A stretch of 64,000 nucleotides of DNA from Falsiroseomonas sp051433165. GTDB taxonomy: Bacteria > Pseudomonadota > Alphaproteobacteria > Acetobacterales > Acetobacteraceae. How positions within the stretch are numbered: the first letter of the stretch is position 1; every line of letters starts with the position of its first letter. The notes beneath the pieces are model-generated. The model was given only the letters and a program-made list of their open reading frames with translations, was not told where the DNA came from and searched no databases. A program made the translations under genes and the position numbers. Below are positions 41,733 to 50,164 of this stretch, piece by piece. The DNA lies in the NCBI RefSeq assembly GCF_051433165.1, contig NZ_JBHMFS010000020.1:21660-85659 (forward strand). Direction: 5' to 3'.

Positions 41733-44700
41733 TGCGGAGCCTGTTCGACCTGCCGGTGCTGCGCCCGGTCCTGGCGCTGGCCTTCAACCTGCTGCTGATC
41801 GCCATCGGCATCGGCGCGGCCTTCACGCTGTCGGTGCGCGAATACCCGGATGTGGACCCGCCCGTCGTCTCCGTCCGCACCCTCTACGCCGGCGCGCCGG
41901 CCGAGGTGGTGGAGCGGGAGGTCACGCAGACCATCGAAAGCAGCCTGTCCGGCATCGCCGGCATCCGCATCATCCGGTCCATCACCCGTGACGAATCCTC
42001 CGTCATCATCATCGAGCTGAACACCGGCACCAATCTCGATGCGGCCGCCGCGGAGGTGCGCGACAAGGTCGCCGCCACCCGCCGCAGCCTGCCCACCGGC
42101 ATCGAGGATCCGGTGGTGGAGAAGGCCTCGGCGGATGAGGATGCGGTGATGTACCTCACCCTCCGCGCCGAGGAGGGGATGAACACCGCGGAGCTGACCG
42201 ACATCGCGGAGCGCCGCCTGGTCGATGCGCTGGGCATCGTGCCGGGCGTGGCGGGCGTCGAGATCTATGGCGGCCGCCGCTACGCCATGCGGATCTGGCT
42301 GGACCAGCCGGCACTGGCGGCGCGCGGTCTGACGCCGGTGGATGTGGCCACCCGGCTGCGGGCGGAGAATCTGGAAGTGCCGGCCGGGCGGCTGGAGACC
42401 GGCCGCCAGGAAATGACGCTGCGCGCGCTGACCCGGCTCGGCTCGACCGACGATTTCGCCGGGCTTGTGCTGCGGGAAGGGGAGGGGCTTGGCCGCGTCC
42501 GCCTGGGCGATGTCGCCCGGGTCGAGATCGGCGTGGAGAACACCCGCTCCGCCTTTCGCGTCGGCGGGGGGGAGGCGATTGCCATCGGCATCCTGCGCCG
42601 TGCCGATGCCAATGCGCTGGATGTCTCGTCCGGCATCGCGGCGGCGGCGGAACGGCTCGGCGCCGGGCTGCCGCCGGGTGTGTCGCTGCAATTGTCCTAT
42701 GACGAGGCGCTATTCATCCGGGAGACGCTGGCCAATGTCGCCTGGACCCTGGCGATCACCATCGGCATCATCGTGCTGGTCATCTACCTGTTCCTCGGCT
42801 CGCTGCGCGCCACGCTGATTCCGGCGCTGACCATCCCGGCCTCCATCATCCCGGCCATCGCGGTGGCGGCGGCGCTGGGCTATTCCGTCAATGTCCTGAC
42901 CATTCTCGCGGTGATCCTGGCCATCGGCTTCTGCGTCGATGATGCGGTGGTGATCCTGGAGAACATCCGCCGCCGGCAACAGACGGGCGAGCCGATCCTG
43001 CTGGCCGCGGTGCGCGCGACGCGGCAGGTGGGTTTCGCGGTTTTCGCATCTTCCGCCGCGCTGCTCTCCGTCATCCTGCCGTTGGCTTTCCTGCAGGGGA
43101 ATATCGGGCGGCTGTTCGCCGAATTCGCGGTGATGCTGGCGGCGACGGTGGTGTTCTCCACCGCCGCGGCGCTGACGCTGGCGCCGCTGCTCTCGGCCAG
43201 GCTGTTCGCCGGCACCGCGGAGGATGGCCGCATCGCGCGCACCAGCCTGCGCGCGCAGAACTGGCTGCGCGACCATTACCGTAGCGCGCTGCGCCGGCTG
43301 ATCGCGATGCCGGCGCTGGTGCTGCTGGCGGGCCTAGGCTTTGCCGGCGCCGGCGCCTTCGCCTGGTACGCGCTGCCGCAGGAACTGGCGCCAGATGAAG
43401 ATCGAGGCGCCGTCCTCATTATCGCCGAAGGCCCGCAGGGCGCCGGCTTCCCGGACACGCTCGCCGCCGTCGAACAGATCGAGGCGGTGCTGGCGCCCTT
43501 CGTGGGCGAGGACGGTCCGGCGGAGGAATATCTCAGCATCGTCGCCCCCGGCCGTGGCGGCGCCGCGCGGACCAACCGCGCCATCGTCATCCTGCGCCTG
43601 AAGCCCTGGGGCGACCGCGAGCTGGGGCAGATGGAACTGGTTGCCGACCTGCGGCGCCGGCTCGCCGCCATCCCCGGCGTCCGGGCCTTCGCCGTCCCGC
43701 CGCCGAAACTGGGCCAACGCGGCGGCGGCCGGCAGTTCCGCTTCGCCGTGGGCGGAACGGAGCGGGAGCGGGTGCGCGAATGGGGCGCCATCATGCTGGC
43801 GCGCAGCGGTGAAATCCCCGGCCTGGTGGCGCTCGATACCTCCTACAAGCCGACCAAGCCGCAGATCGAAATCCGCATCGACCGCGACCGCGCCGCCGCG
43901 ATCGGCCTGGACGCCGCAACGATCGGGGAGACGCTGGGCGTGCTGTTCAGCGACCGGGAGGTCACGCAGTGGCTCGATCGTGGCGAGGAATATGAGGTGA
44001 TCCTGGGCGCCGAGCCGGCGGCACGGGCGGCACCAGGCGATATCCGCAACGCCTATCTCCGCGCCCGCAACGGAGAACTCGTGCCGCTGTCTTCCGTGGT
44101 GGAGCTGACCGAGGTCGGCACGGTTCAGGAGCTGCGCCGGGTGGATCGCCTGGCCGCCATCGAGATCGGCGCCAACCTGGCGCCCGGCACGAATCTCGGC
44201 ACCGCCATCGCAAGCGCCGAAGCGGCGGCCGCCGAATCCCTGCCGGCGGAGGCGACGCTGCGCTGGCTCGGCGAAAGCCAGGAATTCCAGGAAGCCGGCC
44301 AGGCGATCCTGGTGATCTTCGCGCTGGTGCTGGTGCTGACCTTCCTGGTGCTGGCGGCGCAGTTCGAAAGCTTCGTCCACCCGCTTGTGGTGATGACGGC
44401 GGCGCCGTTGGCTGTGGCCGGCGGGCTGCGGACCCTGCTTCTGGCGGGGCTGATGGTGAACATCTACAGCCAGATCGGCATGGTCCTGCTGGTCGGGCTG
44501 GTGGCCAAGAACGGCATCCTGCTGGTGGATTTCGCCAACCAGCTTCGTGACGAGGGCATGGCGCCGGCACAGGCGGCGGAAGAAGCCGCGGCGCTGCGGC
44601 TGCGCCCGATCCTGATGACCACCTCCGCCAGCATCCTGGGCGCGCTGCCGCTGGCGTTGGCGACGGGGGCGGGCGCCGAATCGCGCAGCACCATCGGCCT

Positions 44701-44845
44701 GATCATCGCCGGTGGACTGACGCTCGGCACGTTGCTGACGCTGTTCGTGGTGCCGGTCGGCTACGTCCTGCTCGCCCGCTTCACCGCCGCCCCCGGCGCA
44801 CGCGCAGCGGAGTTGCGGCGGCTGGAGGCCAAGCCGGCGGAATAG
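41732..44845 (+). CDS. RND efflux pump (MexF/AcrB-like superfamily)
   Basis: 1037 aa with a GTG start. TM4 has the aspartate pair (GFCVDDAVVILENIRRR, about 405) and TM10 the lysine (GLVAKNGILLVDFANQ, about 932). EYPDVDPPVVSV near residue 37 replaces the QYP motif of HAE1 pumps, a feature of the subgroup with single-membrane-anchored adaptors. Proton-driven export of unknown substrates. No outer-membrane channel gene or local TetR; an IclR gene lies 59 bases upstream of the adaptor. Confidence 0.93.
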   Translation: MRSLFDLPVLRPVLALAFNLLLIAIGIGAAFTLSVREYPDVDPPVVSVRTLYAGAPAEVVEREVTQTIESSLSGIAGIRIIRSITRDESSVIIIELNTGTNLDAAAAEVRDKVAATRRSLPTGIEDPVVEKASADEDAVMYLTLRAEEGMNTAELTDIAERRLVDALGIVPGVAGVEIYGGRRYAMRIWLDQPALAARGLTPVDVATRLRAENLEVPAGRLETGRQEMTLRALTRLGSTDDFAGLVLREGEGLGRVRLGDVARVEIGVENTRSAFRVGGGEAIAIGILRRADANALDVSSGIAAAAERLGAGLPPGVSLQLSYDEALFIRETLANVAWTLAITIGIIVLVIYLFLGSLRATLIPALTIPASIIPAIAVAAALGYSVNVLTILAVILAIGFCVDDAVVILENIRRRQQTGEPILLAAVRATRQVGFAVFASSAALLSVILPLAFLQGNIGRLFAEFAVMLAATVVFSTAAALTLAPLLSARLFAGTAEDGRIARTSLRAQNWLRDHYRSALRRLIAMPALVLLAGLGFAGAGAFAWYALPQELAPDEDRGAVLIIAEGPQGAGFPDTLAAVEQIEAVLAPFVGEDGPAEEYLSIVAPGRGGAARTNRAIVILRLKPWGDRELGQMELVADLRRRLAAIPGVRAFAVPPPKLGQRGGGRQFRFAVGGTERERVREWGAIMLARSGEIPGLVALDTSYKPTKPQIEIRIDRDRAAAIGLDAATIGETLGVLFSDREVTQWLDRGEEYEVILGAEPAARAAPGDIRNAYLRARNGELVPLSSVVELTEVGTVQELRRVDRLAAIEIGANLAPGTNLGTAIASAEAAAAESLPAEATLRWLGESQEFQEAGQAILVIFALVLVLTFLVLAAQFESFVHPLVVMTAAPLAVAGGLRTLLLAGLMVNIYSQIGMVLLVGLVAKNGILLVDFANQLRDEGMAPAQAAEEAAALRLRPILMTTSASILGALPLALATGAGAESRSTIGLIIAGGLTLGTLLTLFVVPVGYVLLARFTAAPGARAAELRRLEAKPAE

Positions 44846-44863
44846 CCCCGCCGGTCGAGGGTT

Positions 44864-44938
44864 TCAGCGGCGGCGGCTGCGCCGGAACAGTCCCCAGAGG
44901 CCGCGCAGGATCACCCCGTTGCGCAAAAGTCTGAACAT
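44864..44938 (-). CDS. Possible 24-residue cationic small protein
   Basis: ATG at 44938 with AAAGGCGAG 5-6 bases upstream and a stop at 44864. The peptide starts MFRLLRNGVILRGLWG and ends FRRSRRR: one short hydrophobic stretch and an Arg-rich tail. It lies alone in the 155-base gap after the RND pump, on the opposite strand. The ribosome site and composition make it worth listing, but no family is recognised. Confidence 0.3.
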   Translation of the reverse strand: MFRLLRNGVILRGLWGLFRRSRRR

Positions 44939-45000
44939 GATCTCGCCTTTCGGATGCCTACCCGTTCAGCGCCCGATGGCGCGCCGGGTTGCACCCGCTG

Positions 45001-45951
45001 TTAGACCGGCGGCAGCGCCGCCCGCGCATCATGCCGCGCCAGGCGGGACAGCAGATACTCCACCTCCGCCCGCGCCGTGGCGGTCAGCGCGGTGCCCGGC
45101 CGGCGCTGCGCGTCGGAGGCGATGACGCCGCGCCGCATCAGCACGTATTTCCGCACCGCGAGGCCGGGGCCGGGCTGCAATTCGTAGCGGATCAGCGGCA
45201 GATGCGCGTCGAACAGATCATGCGCGCGCTCGCGGTTAGCCCCCTTGGCACCGGCCTGGGACAGTTGAACCAGTTCCACCAGCATGTCCGGGAAGGCGTA
45301 GCCCGTCATCGCGCCATCGGCGCCGCGCGCCATCTCGAAATCCAGGAAGATGCCGCCATTGCCGCAGAGGATGCTGATCGGCCGCATCGAGCCATCCGCC
45401 TGGAAGCCGCGCAGCGCCGAGATCTTCTCCAGCCCGGGCCAATCCTCGTGCTTCAGCATGACGCAGGAGGGCAGGTCCGTGACGATGCGGCGGATCACCG
45501 CCGGCGTCATCTGCACCTGGAACAACTGCGGGTAGTCCTGCAGGACCCAGGGCACATCCGGCCCGATCGCCTCCACCGCCTGGTGGAAATAGCTAACCAC
45601 GGCATCGTCGTTCCGCAGATGCGTGGGCGGCGCGATCATCACGCCCGCCGCACCCGCCTCCATCACGCCGCGCGCCAAAGCGCGCATGGCCGCGAAGCCC
45701 GGCGCGGTGACGCCCACGATGATGCCGGCCTGGCCCGCGCGGCCGATGATGCGCCGGCTGAGCGCCAGCGATTCGGCGCCATCCAGCTTCGGCGCCTCCC
45801 CCATCACGCCCAGGATCGTCATCCCCGCGCAGCCGGCGCCGAGGAAGAAATCCGTCATCCGGTCCAGGCTGGCCTCGTCCACGCGCCCATCGGGGTGGAA
45901 GGGTGTCGGCGCAATGACATAGACGCCTTGGGCAGTGACATCGAGCGGCAT
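45001..45951 (-). CDS. Dihydrodipicolinate synthase/N-acetylneuraminate lyase family protein
   Basis: 316 aa from MPLDVTAQGVYVIAPTPFHP; the longer frame is not conserved. TIM barrel of the DapA family: GVMGEAPKLDGAE (about 48), Tyr in LQDYPQ (about 140) and Schiff-base Lys in CVMLKHEDWPG (about 167). Aldol cleavage or condensation of a 2-oxo acid with pyruvate is the family reaction. Distant from biosynthetic DapA, so probably catabolic. Divergent from a hydratase gene across a palindromic operator. Confidence 0.85.
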   Translation of the reverse strand: MPLDVTAQGVYVIAPTPFHPDGRVDEASLDRMTDFFLGAGCAGMTILGVMGEAPKLDGAESLALSRRIIGRAGQAGIIVGVTAPGFAAMRALARGVMEAGAAGVMIAPPTHLRNDDAVVSYFHQAVEAIGPDVPWVLQDYPQLFQVQMTPAVIRRIVTDLPSCVMLKHEDWPGLEKISALRGFQADGSMRPISILCGNGGIFLDFEMARGADGAMTGYAFPDMLVELVQLSQAGAKGANRERAHDLFDAHLPLIRYELQPGPGLAVRKYVLMRRGVIASDAQRRPGTALTATARAEVEYLLSRLARHDARAALPPV

Positions 45952-46039
45952 GGATCGGTCTTCTTTCTGGTGGCGCGGATCATCGTTGTGACGCAGCCGG
46001 GCGTAAACCCCCGCAGGGCCCCTTCGTTGGTGCACGACA

Positions 46040-46064
46040 TGCATCAATCGGGCAGATTAATGCA
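46040..46064. promoter_or_regulatory. 25-bp palindromic operator candidate
   Basis: TGCATCAATC, 5 bases (gggca), GATTAATGCA: arms match at 9 of 10 positions. It sits in the divergent gap between the DapA-family gene and the hydratase, 50 bases before the hydratase ATG. No regulator gene is adjacent, so the protein that binds it is encoded elsewhere. Confidence 0.5.
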
Positions 46065-46113
46065 TTGGACGCGACGCACAGGCGGGGCGAAACTTCGGAC
46101 TGGAGGAGACTGA

Positions 46114-46992
46114 ATGCCCGATACGCAGATGGACCCCGGCGCCATGTCCGGCTGGATCGGCCGCCAGGAAGTGCTGGAGGATGAGGTGGCGCTGCCCATC
46201 ATCCGCCGCCTGGCCGCCCTGCTGGACCTCGACCCGATGGCCTATCGCCGCGGCGATGCGCTGCCCGAGGGCTGGCATTCCGTGTTCTTCGCCCCCATCG
46301 CGCGCCAGTCGCAGCTCGGCCCGGATGGCCATCCGCGGAAGGGCGATTTCCTGCCGCCGGTGCCGCTGCCGCGCCGCATGTTCGCCGGCCGCCGGCTGCG
46401 GTATCTGGCGCCGATCACCATCGGCGCGGAAATCCGCCGCACCTCCACCATCGCCGCCATCACGCCGAAGACCGGCCGAACCGGGCAGATGATCTTCGTG
46501 CGCGTCGATCATGTGGTGGAGATGGACGGCAAGCCGGTGCTGACGGAAGTGCACGACATCGTTTATCGCGAGGAAGCCAAGCCCGGCGCACCCGTGAAAG
46601 CGGATGCCCCGGTGGAACTGCCGACACCCGACGAGACGCAGATCTACGCGCCGGAGACGGTGACGCTGTTCCGCTATTCCGCGCTGACCTACAACGGCCA
46701 CCGCATCCATTACGACCAGCCCTATGCGACGCAGGAGGAAGGCTATCCCGGCCTGGTGGTGAATGGCGGGCTGCATGCGCTGTTCCTGCATGAGATGGCG
46801 CGCCGCAACCTCCCGGGCGGCAAGCTCGGCCGCTTTTCCGTCCGCAACGTGAATCCCTTCTACGTCGACCGCACGGGTGAGCTGCGCTGCAAGCGGGCCG
46901 AGGACGGCAGCCTTTCGCTGTGGGCGCTGAACGAGGCCGGGCGCATCGTGGCCCAGGCCGAAGCCGCCGCCGAACCGGGTGCGCTGGTTTGA
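46114..46992 (+). CDS. MaoC-like/HTD2-family hydratase (mesaconyl- or itaconyl-CoA hydratase type)
   Basis: 292 aa, double hot-dog. GWHSVFFAPIARQSQLGPDG (about 53), PPVPLPRRMFAGRRLRYLAP (about 83) and the C-terminal SALTYNGHRIHYDQPYA (about 188), with the catalytic Asp/His pattern, are characteristic of the mesaconyl-C4-CoA/itaconyl-CoA hydratase group. GGAGGAG ribosome site. A CitE-like lyase follows immediately, the arrangement seen in itaconate and methylaspartate-type pathways, where the hydratase makes citramalyl-CoA. Confidence 0.85.
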   Translation: MPDTQMDPGAMSGWIGRQEVLEDEVALPIIRRLAALLDLDPMAYRRGDALPEGWHSVFFAPIARQSQLGPDGHPRKGDFLPPVPLPRRMFAGRRLRYLAPITIGAEIRRTSTIAAITPKTGRTGQMIFVRVDHVVEMDGKPVLTEVHDIVYREEAKPGAPVKADAPVELPTPDETQIYAPETVTLFRYSALTYNGHRIHYDQPYATQEEGYPGLVVNGGLHALFLHEMARRNLPGGKLGRFSVRNVNPFYVDRTGELRCKRAEDGSLSLWALNEAGRIVAQAEAAAEPGALV

Positions 46993-47023
46993 GCGACACA
47001 GCTTCCAATCCATGGAATTTGGT

Positions 47024-47884
47024 ATGACCCCCACCCCACGCGCCGCCACCTGGCGCTCCATGCTCTACGTCCCGGCGAATGTGCCGCGCTTCGTCGCCAA
47101 GGCGCCGGCGGCGGGTGCCGATGCCATCATCCTCGACCTCGAGGACAGCGTGCCGGTCGCGCAGAAGGATGCGGCGCGCGATGGCCTGGCCGATGCGGTG
47201 GCGACCTGCCGCACCGGCCCTTCCGCCGTGCTGGTCCGCATCAACCGCCCGCTGCGGATGGCGGTGCGGGACATCGAGGCGGCGATCGCCTGCGGTGCCG
47301 ACGGCATCCTGATGACCAAGGCGATGGATGCCGGCCATGTTCGCCTGATCGCCGAGGTGATCGATGAACTGGAAGGCGCCACGCCGCGCTGCGTGCTGCT
47401 GCCGCTGATCGAAACGCCTGCGGCCATCGACCGCATGGCGGAAATCGGCGCGGCTTCCCCCCGCGTCGCCGGGCTGCTGGTGGGGGCGGAGGATCTGGCG
47501 GCCGAGATCGGCTGCACATCGGATGACGAGGTGATGGTCGCGATCAAGCGCCGCATGGCGGTGGCGGCCGCGCAGGCGGGCGTCGCGGCCATGGGCACGC
47601 TCGGCTCCATCGCGGATTTCCGGGATCAGGAGAAGCTGCGCGACGTGGTCGCCCGGTCCCGCCGCGCCGGCTTCACGGGTGGCAGTTGCATCCACCCGGC
47701 GGTGATCCCGATCCTCAACGAAGGCTTCGCGCCCAGCGAGAAGGAACTGGATCTCGCCCGCCGCCAGATCGCCGCGGCCGAGGCCGCGGAGGCCGAGGGC
47801 CGCGGGTCCTTCGAGGTGGATGGCCGCATGGTGGACGAACCCATCCTGTGCCGCGCCCGGCGCATCCTGGCCTCAGCCCGCTGA
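47024..47884 (+). CDS. CoA-ester lyase, HpcH/HpaI (CitE-like) family
   Basis: 286 aa from the ATG at 47024; an ATG at 47012 is also possible. TWRSMLYVPANVPRFVAKA is the classic CitE start. DAIILDLEDSVPVAQK (about 39) holds the CoA/Mg region, Arg in LVRINRPLRM, Glu in LLPLIETPAAI (about 126) and GAEDLAAEIG (about 150) bind the metal. It would split citramalyl-, malyl- or a similar CoA ester to acetyl-CoA or pyruvate products. Its last 12 bases overlap the convergent DUF1810 gene. Confidence 0.88.
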   Translation: MTPTPRAATWRSMLYVPANVPRFVAKAPAAGADAIILDLEDSVPVAQKDAARDGLADAVATCRTGPSAVLVRINRPLRMAVRDIEAAIACGADGILMTKAMDAGHVRLIAEVIDELEGATPRCVLLPLIETPAAIDRMAEIGAASPRVAGLLVGAEDLAAEIGCTSDDEVMVAIKRRMAVAAAQAGVAAMGTLGSIADFRDQEKLRDVVARSRRAGFTGGSCIHPAVIPILNEGFAPSEKELDLARRQIAAAEAAEAEGRGSFEVDGRMVDEPILCRARRILASAR

Positions 47885-48313
47885 CTTCAGCAATTCCAGT
47901 GTGAGTGGGTCGGCGGCACCGCCGAAGTGCCGCCGCAGCGCCGCAGCGAACGCCGCCTGTTCCGGCCAGGCGGCATCGAACAGCGTTAAGCAGGACCGGA
48001 ACTTCAGATCGTCCGGGCTGCCGAAGATCGCGTGCGCGGACCGATCCGGTACGGAGAGCACCAGCGCTGTGCAGTCCACCAGCCGCTGCCCCAGCAGAGG
48101 ATGCGCCGCGTAGGCCTGCGCCTCCGCCAGCGACGCGATCCCATAGTACCGCGCCGTGGCACTGCAGCCCAGTTCGCGGAGCTGCGGAAAGACGAACCAC
48201 ATCCAATGGCTTTGCTTGCGACCCTGCCGCAATTCGAGCTGCACCTCCGCCATCACGGGGTCCTGCGCCTGCACGAAGCGCGCAAGGTCGAAGGGATCCG
48301 GTGTCATCGACAT
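47873..48313 (-). CDS. DUF1810 family protein
   Basis: 146 aa from the ATG at 48313 with GGAGGAAA upstream; the much longer open frame above it is antisense to the dehalogenase gene. DPFDLARFVQAQDPV, GRKQSHWMWFVFPQL and FGSPDDLKFRSCLTLF are the conserved blocks of the small DUF1810 (COG5579) family, which occurs widely in bacteria with no settled function. Monocistronic, 12-base convergent overlap with the lyase. Confidence 0.85.
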   Translation of the reverse strand: MSMTPDPFDLARFVQAQDPVMAEVQLELRQGRKQSHWMWFVFPQLRELGCSATARYYGIASLAEAQAYAAHPLLGQRLVDCTALVLSVPDRSAHAIFGSPDDLKFRSCLTLFDAAWPEQAAFAAALRRHFGGAADPLTLELLKSAG

Positions 48314-48514
48314 TGGCGCAGTTTCCTCCGTTGGCGGCGGTGACGGCAGGCGGGTCAGCGCGGCGGCATCCACCGACTTCCGCAGCAGCGCCGTCCGCCC
48401 CTGCCCACCCTCCGGCGTCCATCCATCGGGCCGGCTTCGGGATGCTGTGCCGTCAGGTTGTCGCCGGTCGCCACCCCAGCCATCATGGCTTTGCGGCAAG
48501 GATGGGGCAGGGCG

Positions 48515-49249
48515 ATGCGGCTGAGTGATTTCCGGGTTCTGACCTTCGACTGCTACGGCACGCTGATCGACTGGGAGGGCGGCATCCACGCCGCGCTGCA
48601 GCCGCTTCTGGCCCAGGCAGACAACCACACCGGCGGCACCATCGACCGCGAGGCCGCGCTGCAGGCCTTCGCCCGGCTGGAGGCGGATCAGGAAGCGCGG
48701 ACGCCGGAGATGATCTATTCGGACCTGCTGGCCGAGGTGCATCGGCGGCTGGCCCAGGAATGGAAGCTGCCGGCTGAGGAGGCGGCGCATCGCCGTTTCG
48801 GCGCTTCCGTGCCGGACTGGCCGGCCTTTCCGGATTCGGCGGAGGCGCTGGCCTACCTCAAGCAGCACTTCAAGCTGGTGATCCTGTCCAATGTGGACCG
48901 CACCAGCTTCGCCGGCAGCAACCGTCGGCTCGGTGTGGCATTCGACGCGATCTACACGGCGCAGGATATCGGCAGCTACAAGCCCTCGGATCGCAACTTC
49001 GCCTATATGCTCGAAAAGCTGGCGGCGCTCGGCCACCCCAGGGGTGAGGTCCTGCACACGGCGCAAAGCCTGTTCCACGACCACGTCCCGGCCAAGCGCG
49101 CCGGCCTCGCCACGGCCTGGATCGACCGGCGGCACGACCAGGAAGGCTGGGGCGCCACGCCGCAGCCGGCAGACGAGGCGCGGTTCGATTTCCGCTTCCC
49201 CAGCCTGGTCGCCCTGGCCGCGGCGCATGCGGCGGAACAGGGCGGCTGA
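48515..49249 (+). CDS. Haloacid dehalogenase type II-like HAD hydrolase
   Basis: 244 aa from the ATG at 48515. HAD motif I in LTFDCYGTLIDWE (nucleophile Asp about 10), motif II in VILSNVDR (about 122), motif III Lys in IGSYKPSDRNF (about 155) and motif IV in LFHDHVPAK (about 190). The DCYGTL form of motif I is typical of 2-haloacid dehalogenases, which cleave C-Cl bonds; other small phosphatases share it, so the substrate is open. Confidence 0.85.
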   Translation: MRLSDFRVLTFDCYGTLIDWEGGIHAALQPLLAQADNHTGGTIDREAALQAFARLEADQEARTPEMIYSDLLAEVHRRLAQEWKLPAEEAAHRRFGASVPDWPAFPDSAEALAYLKQHFKLVILSNVDRTSFAGSNRRLGVAFDAIYTAQDIGSYKPSDRNFAYMLEKLAALGHPRGEVLHTAQSLFHDHVPAKRAGLATAWIDRRHDQEGWGATPQPADEARFDFRFPSLVALAAAHAAEQGG

Positions 49250-49254
49250 TTTTT

Positions 49255-50028
49255 TCAGGCCACGGTGTGCGCCCCGTTGTCGGCATGCACCACGGACCCG
49301 CTCATGGGCGCCGCCGCCTCGCTGGCCAGGAAGGCGGCGATACGGCCGACATCCTCGATATCCACCAGCCGGCCGGCGGGGGTGCGCGCCCGCACCCGGT
49401 CCAGCAGATCATCGAAGCGGTCGATACCCGATGCCGCGCGGGTGCGGATGGCGCCGGCTGAAATCGCGAAGGCGCGGATGCGGCGCGGCGCCAAATCCGC
49501 CGCCATGTAGCGCACGCTGGATTCCAGCGCCGCCTTCACCGGCCCCATCAGGTTGTAGTTCTCCACCACGCGGTCGGCGCCGTAGAAGCTCACCGTCATC
49601 AGGCTGCCGCCCTCCGTCATCAATGGCGCCGCCAGCTTCGCCATGCGGATGAAGGAATGGCAGGACACGTCCATCGCCATGGCGAAGCCCTCCGCCGAGC
49701 AATCCACCACGCTGGCATGCAGATCCTCGCGCGGGGCGAAGGCGATGGAGTGCAGCAGGAAATCCAGCCTTCCCCAATCCTGCGCGATGCGGTCGAACAC
49801 GGCCTCCAGCTGGCCGGGGGTACGGACATCGCAGGGCAGCAGCAGAGTCGTGTCCAGCCCTTCCGCCACCGGGCGGATGAAGGGCAGCGCCTTGTCATTG
49901 AGGTAGGTCAGCGCCAGTTCCGCGCCGGCCTGGCGGAAGGCGGTGGCGCAGCCGGCGGCGATGCTGTGGCCGTTGGCGATGCCCACCACCAGGCCGCGCT
50001 TGCCGGCGAGATCCACGATCGGGGTCAT
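49255..50028 (-). CDS. Enoyl-ACP reductase-like SDR (FabI family)
   Basis: 257 aa. KRGLVVGIANGHSIAAGCA (about 10) is the FabI nucleotide loop. HSIAFAPREDL (about 93) and the Tyr-x6-Lys pair in YNLMGPVKAAL (about 158) follow the FabI pattern of catalysis instead of the YxxxK of other SDRs. NADH-dependent reduction of an enoyl thioester, normally in fatty acid synthesis; this copy, away from other fab genes, may be an accessory paralogue. Ends 5 bases from the convergent dehalogenase stop. Confidence 0.85.
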   Translation of the reverse strand: MTPIVDLAGKRGLVVGIANGHSIAAGCATAFRQAGAELALTYLNDKALPFIRPVAEGLDTTLLLPCDVRTPGQLEAVFDRIAQDWGRLDFLLHSIAFAPREDLHASVVDCSAEGFAMAMDVSCHSFIRMAKLAAPLMTEGGSLMTVSFYGADRVVENYNLMGPVKAALESSVRYMAADLAPRRIRAFAISAGAIRTRAASGIDRFDDLLDRVRARTPAGRLVDIEDVGRIAAFLASEAAAPMSGSVVHADNGAHTVA

Positions 50029-50164
50029 CTGGGGTCATCCTTCCGCTGCGTCGTCGCGCGCCTCCTTTGCCGCAGCCGGGGCCGCGCGGCCAGTGATGAT
50101 CCGGGGGCTGTCGCGCCGCCGCCCGCGGCGGCACCATGCGGATCGCGTCCCCAGGAGCCTCCGC

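Noticed and set aside
49250..49260. T-run between the dehalogenase and FabI-like stops as a terminator
   Set aside because: Six T's without a preceding GC hairpin.
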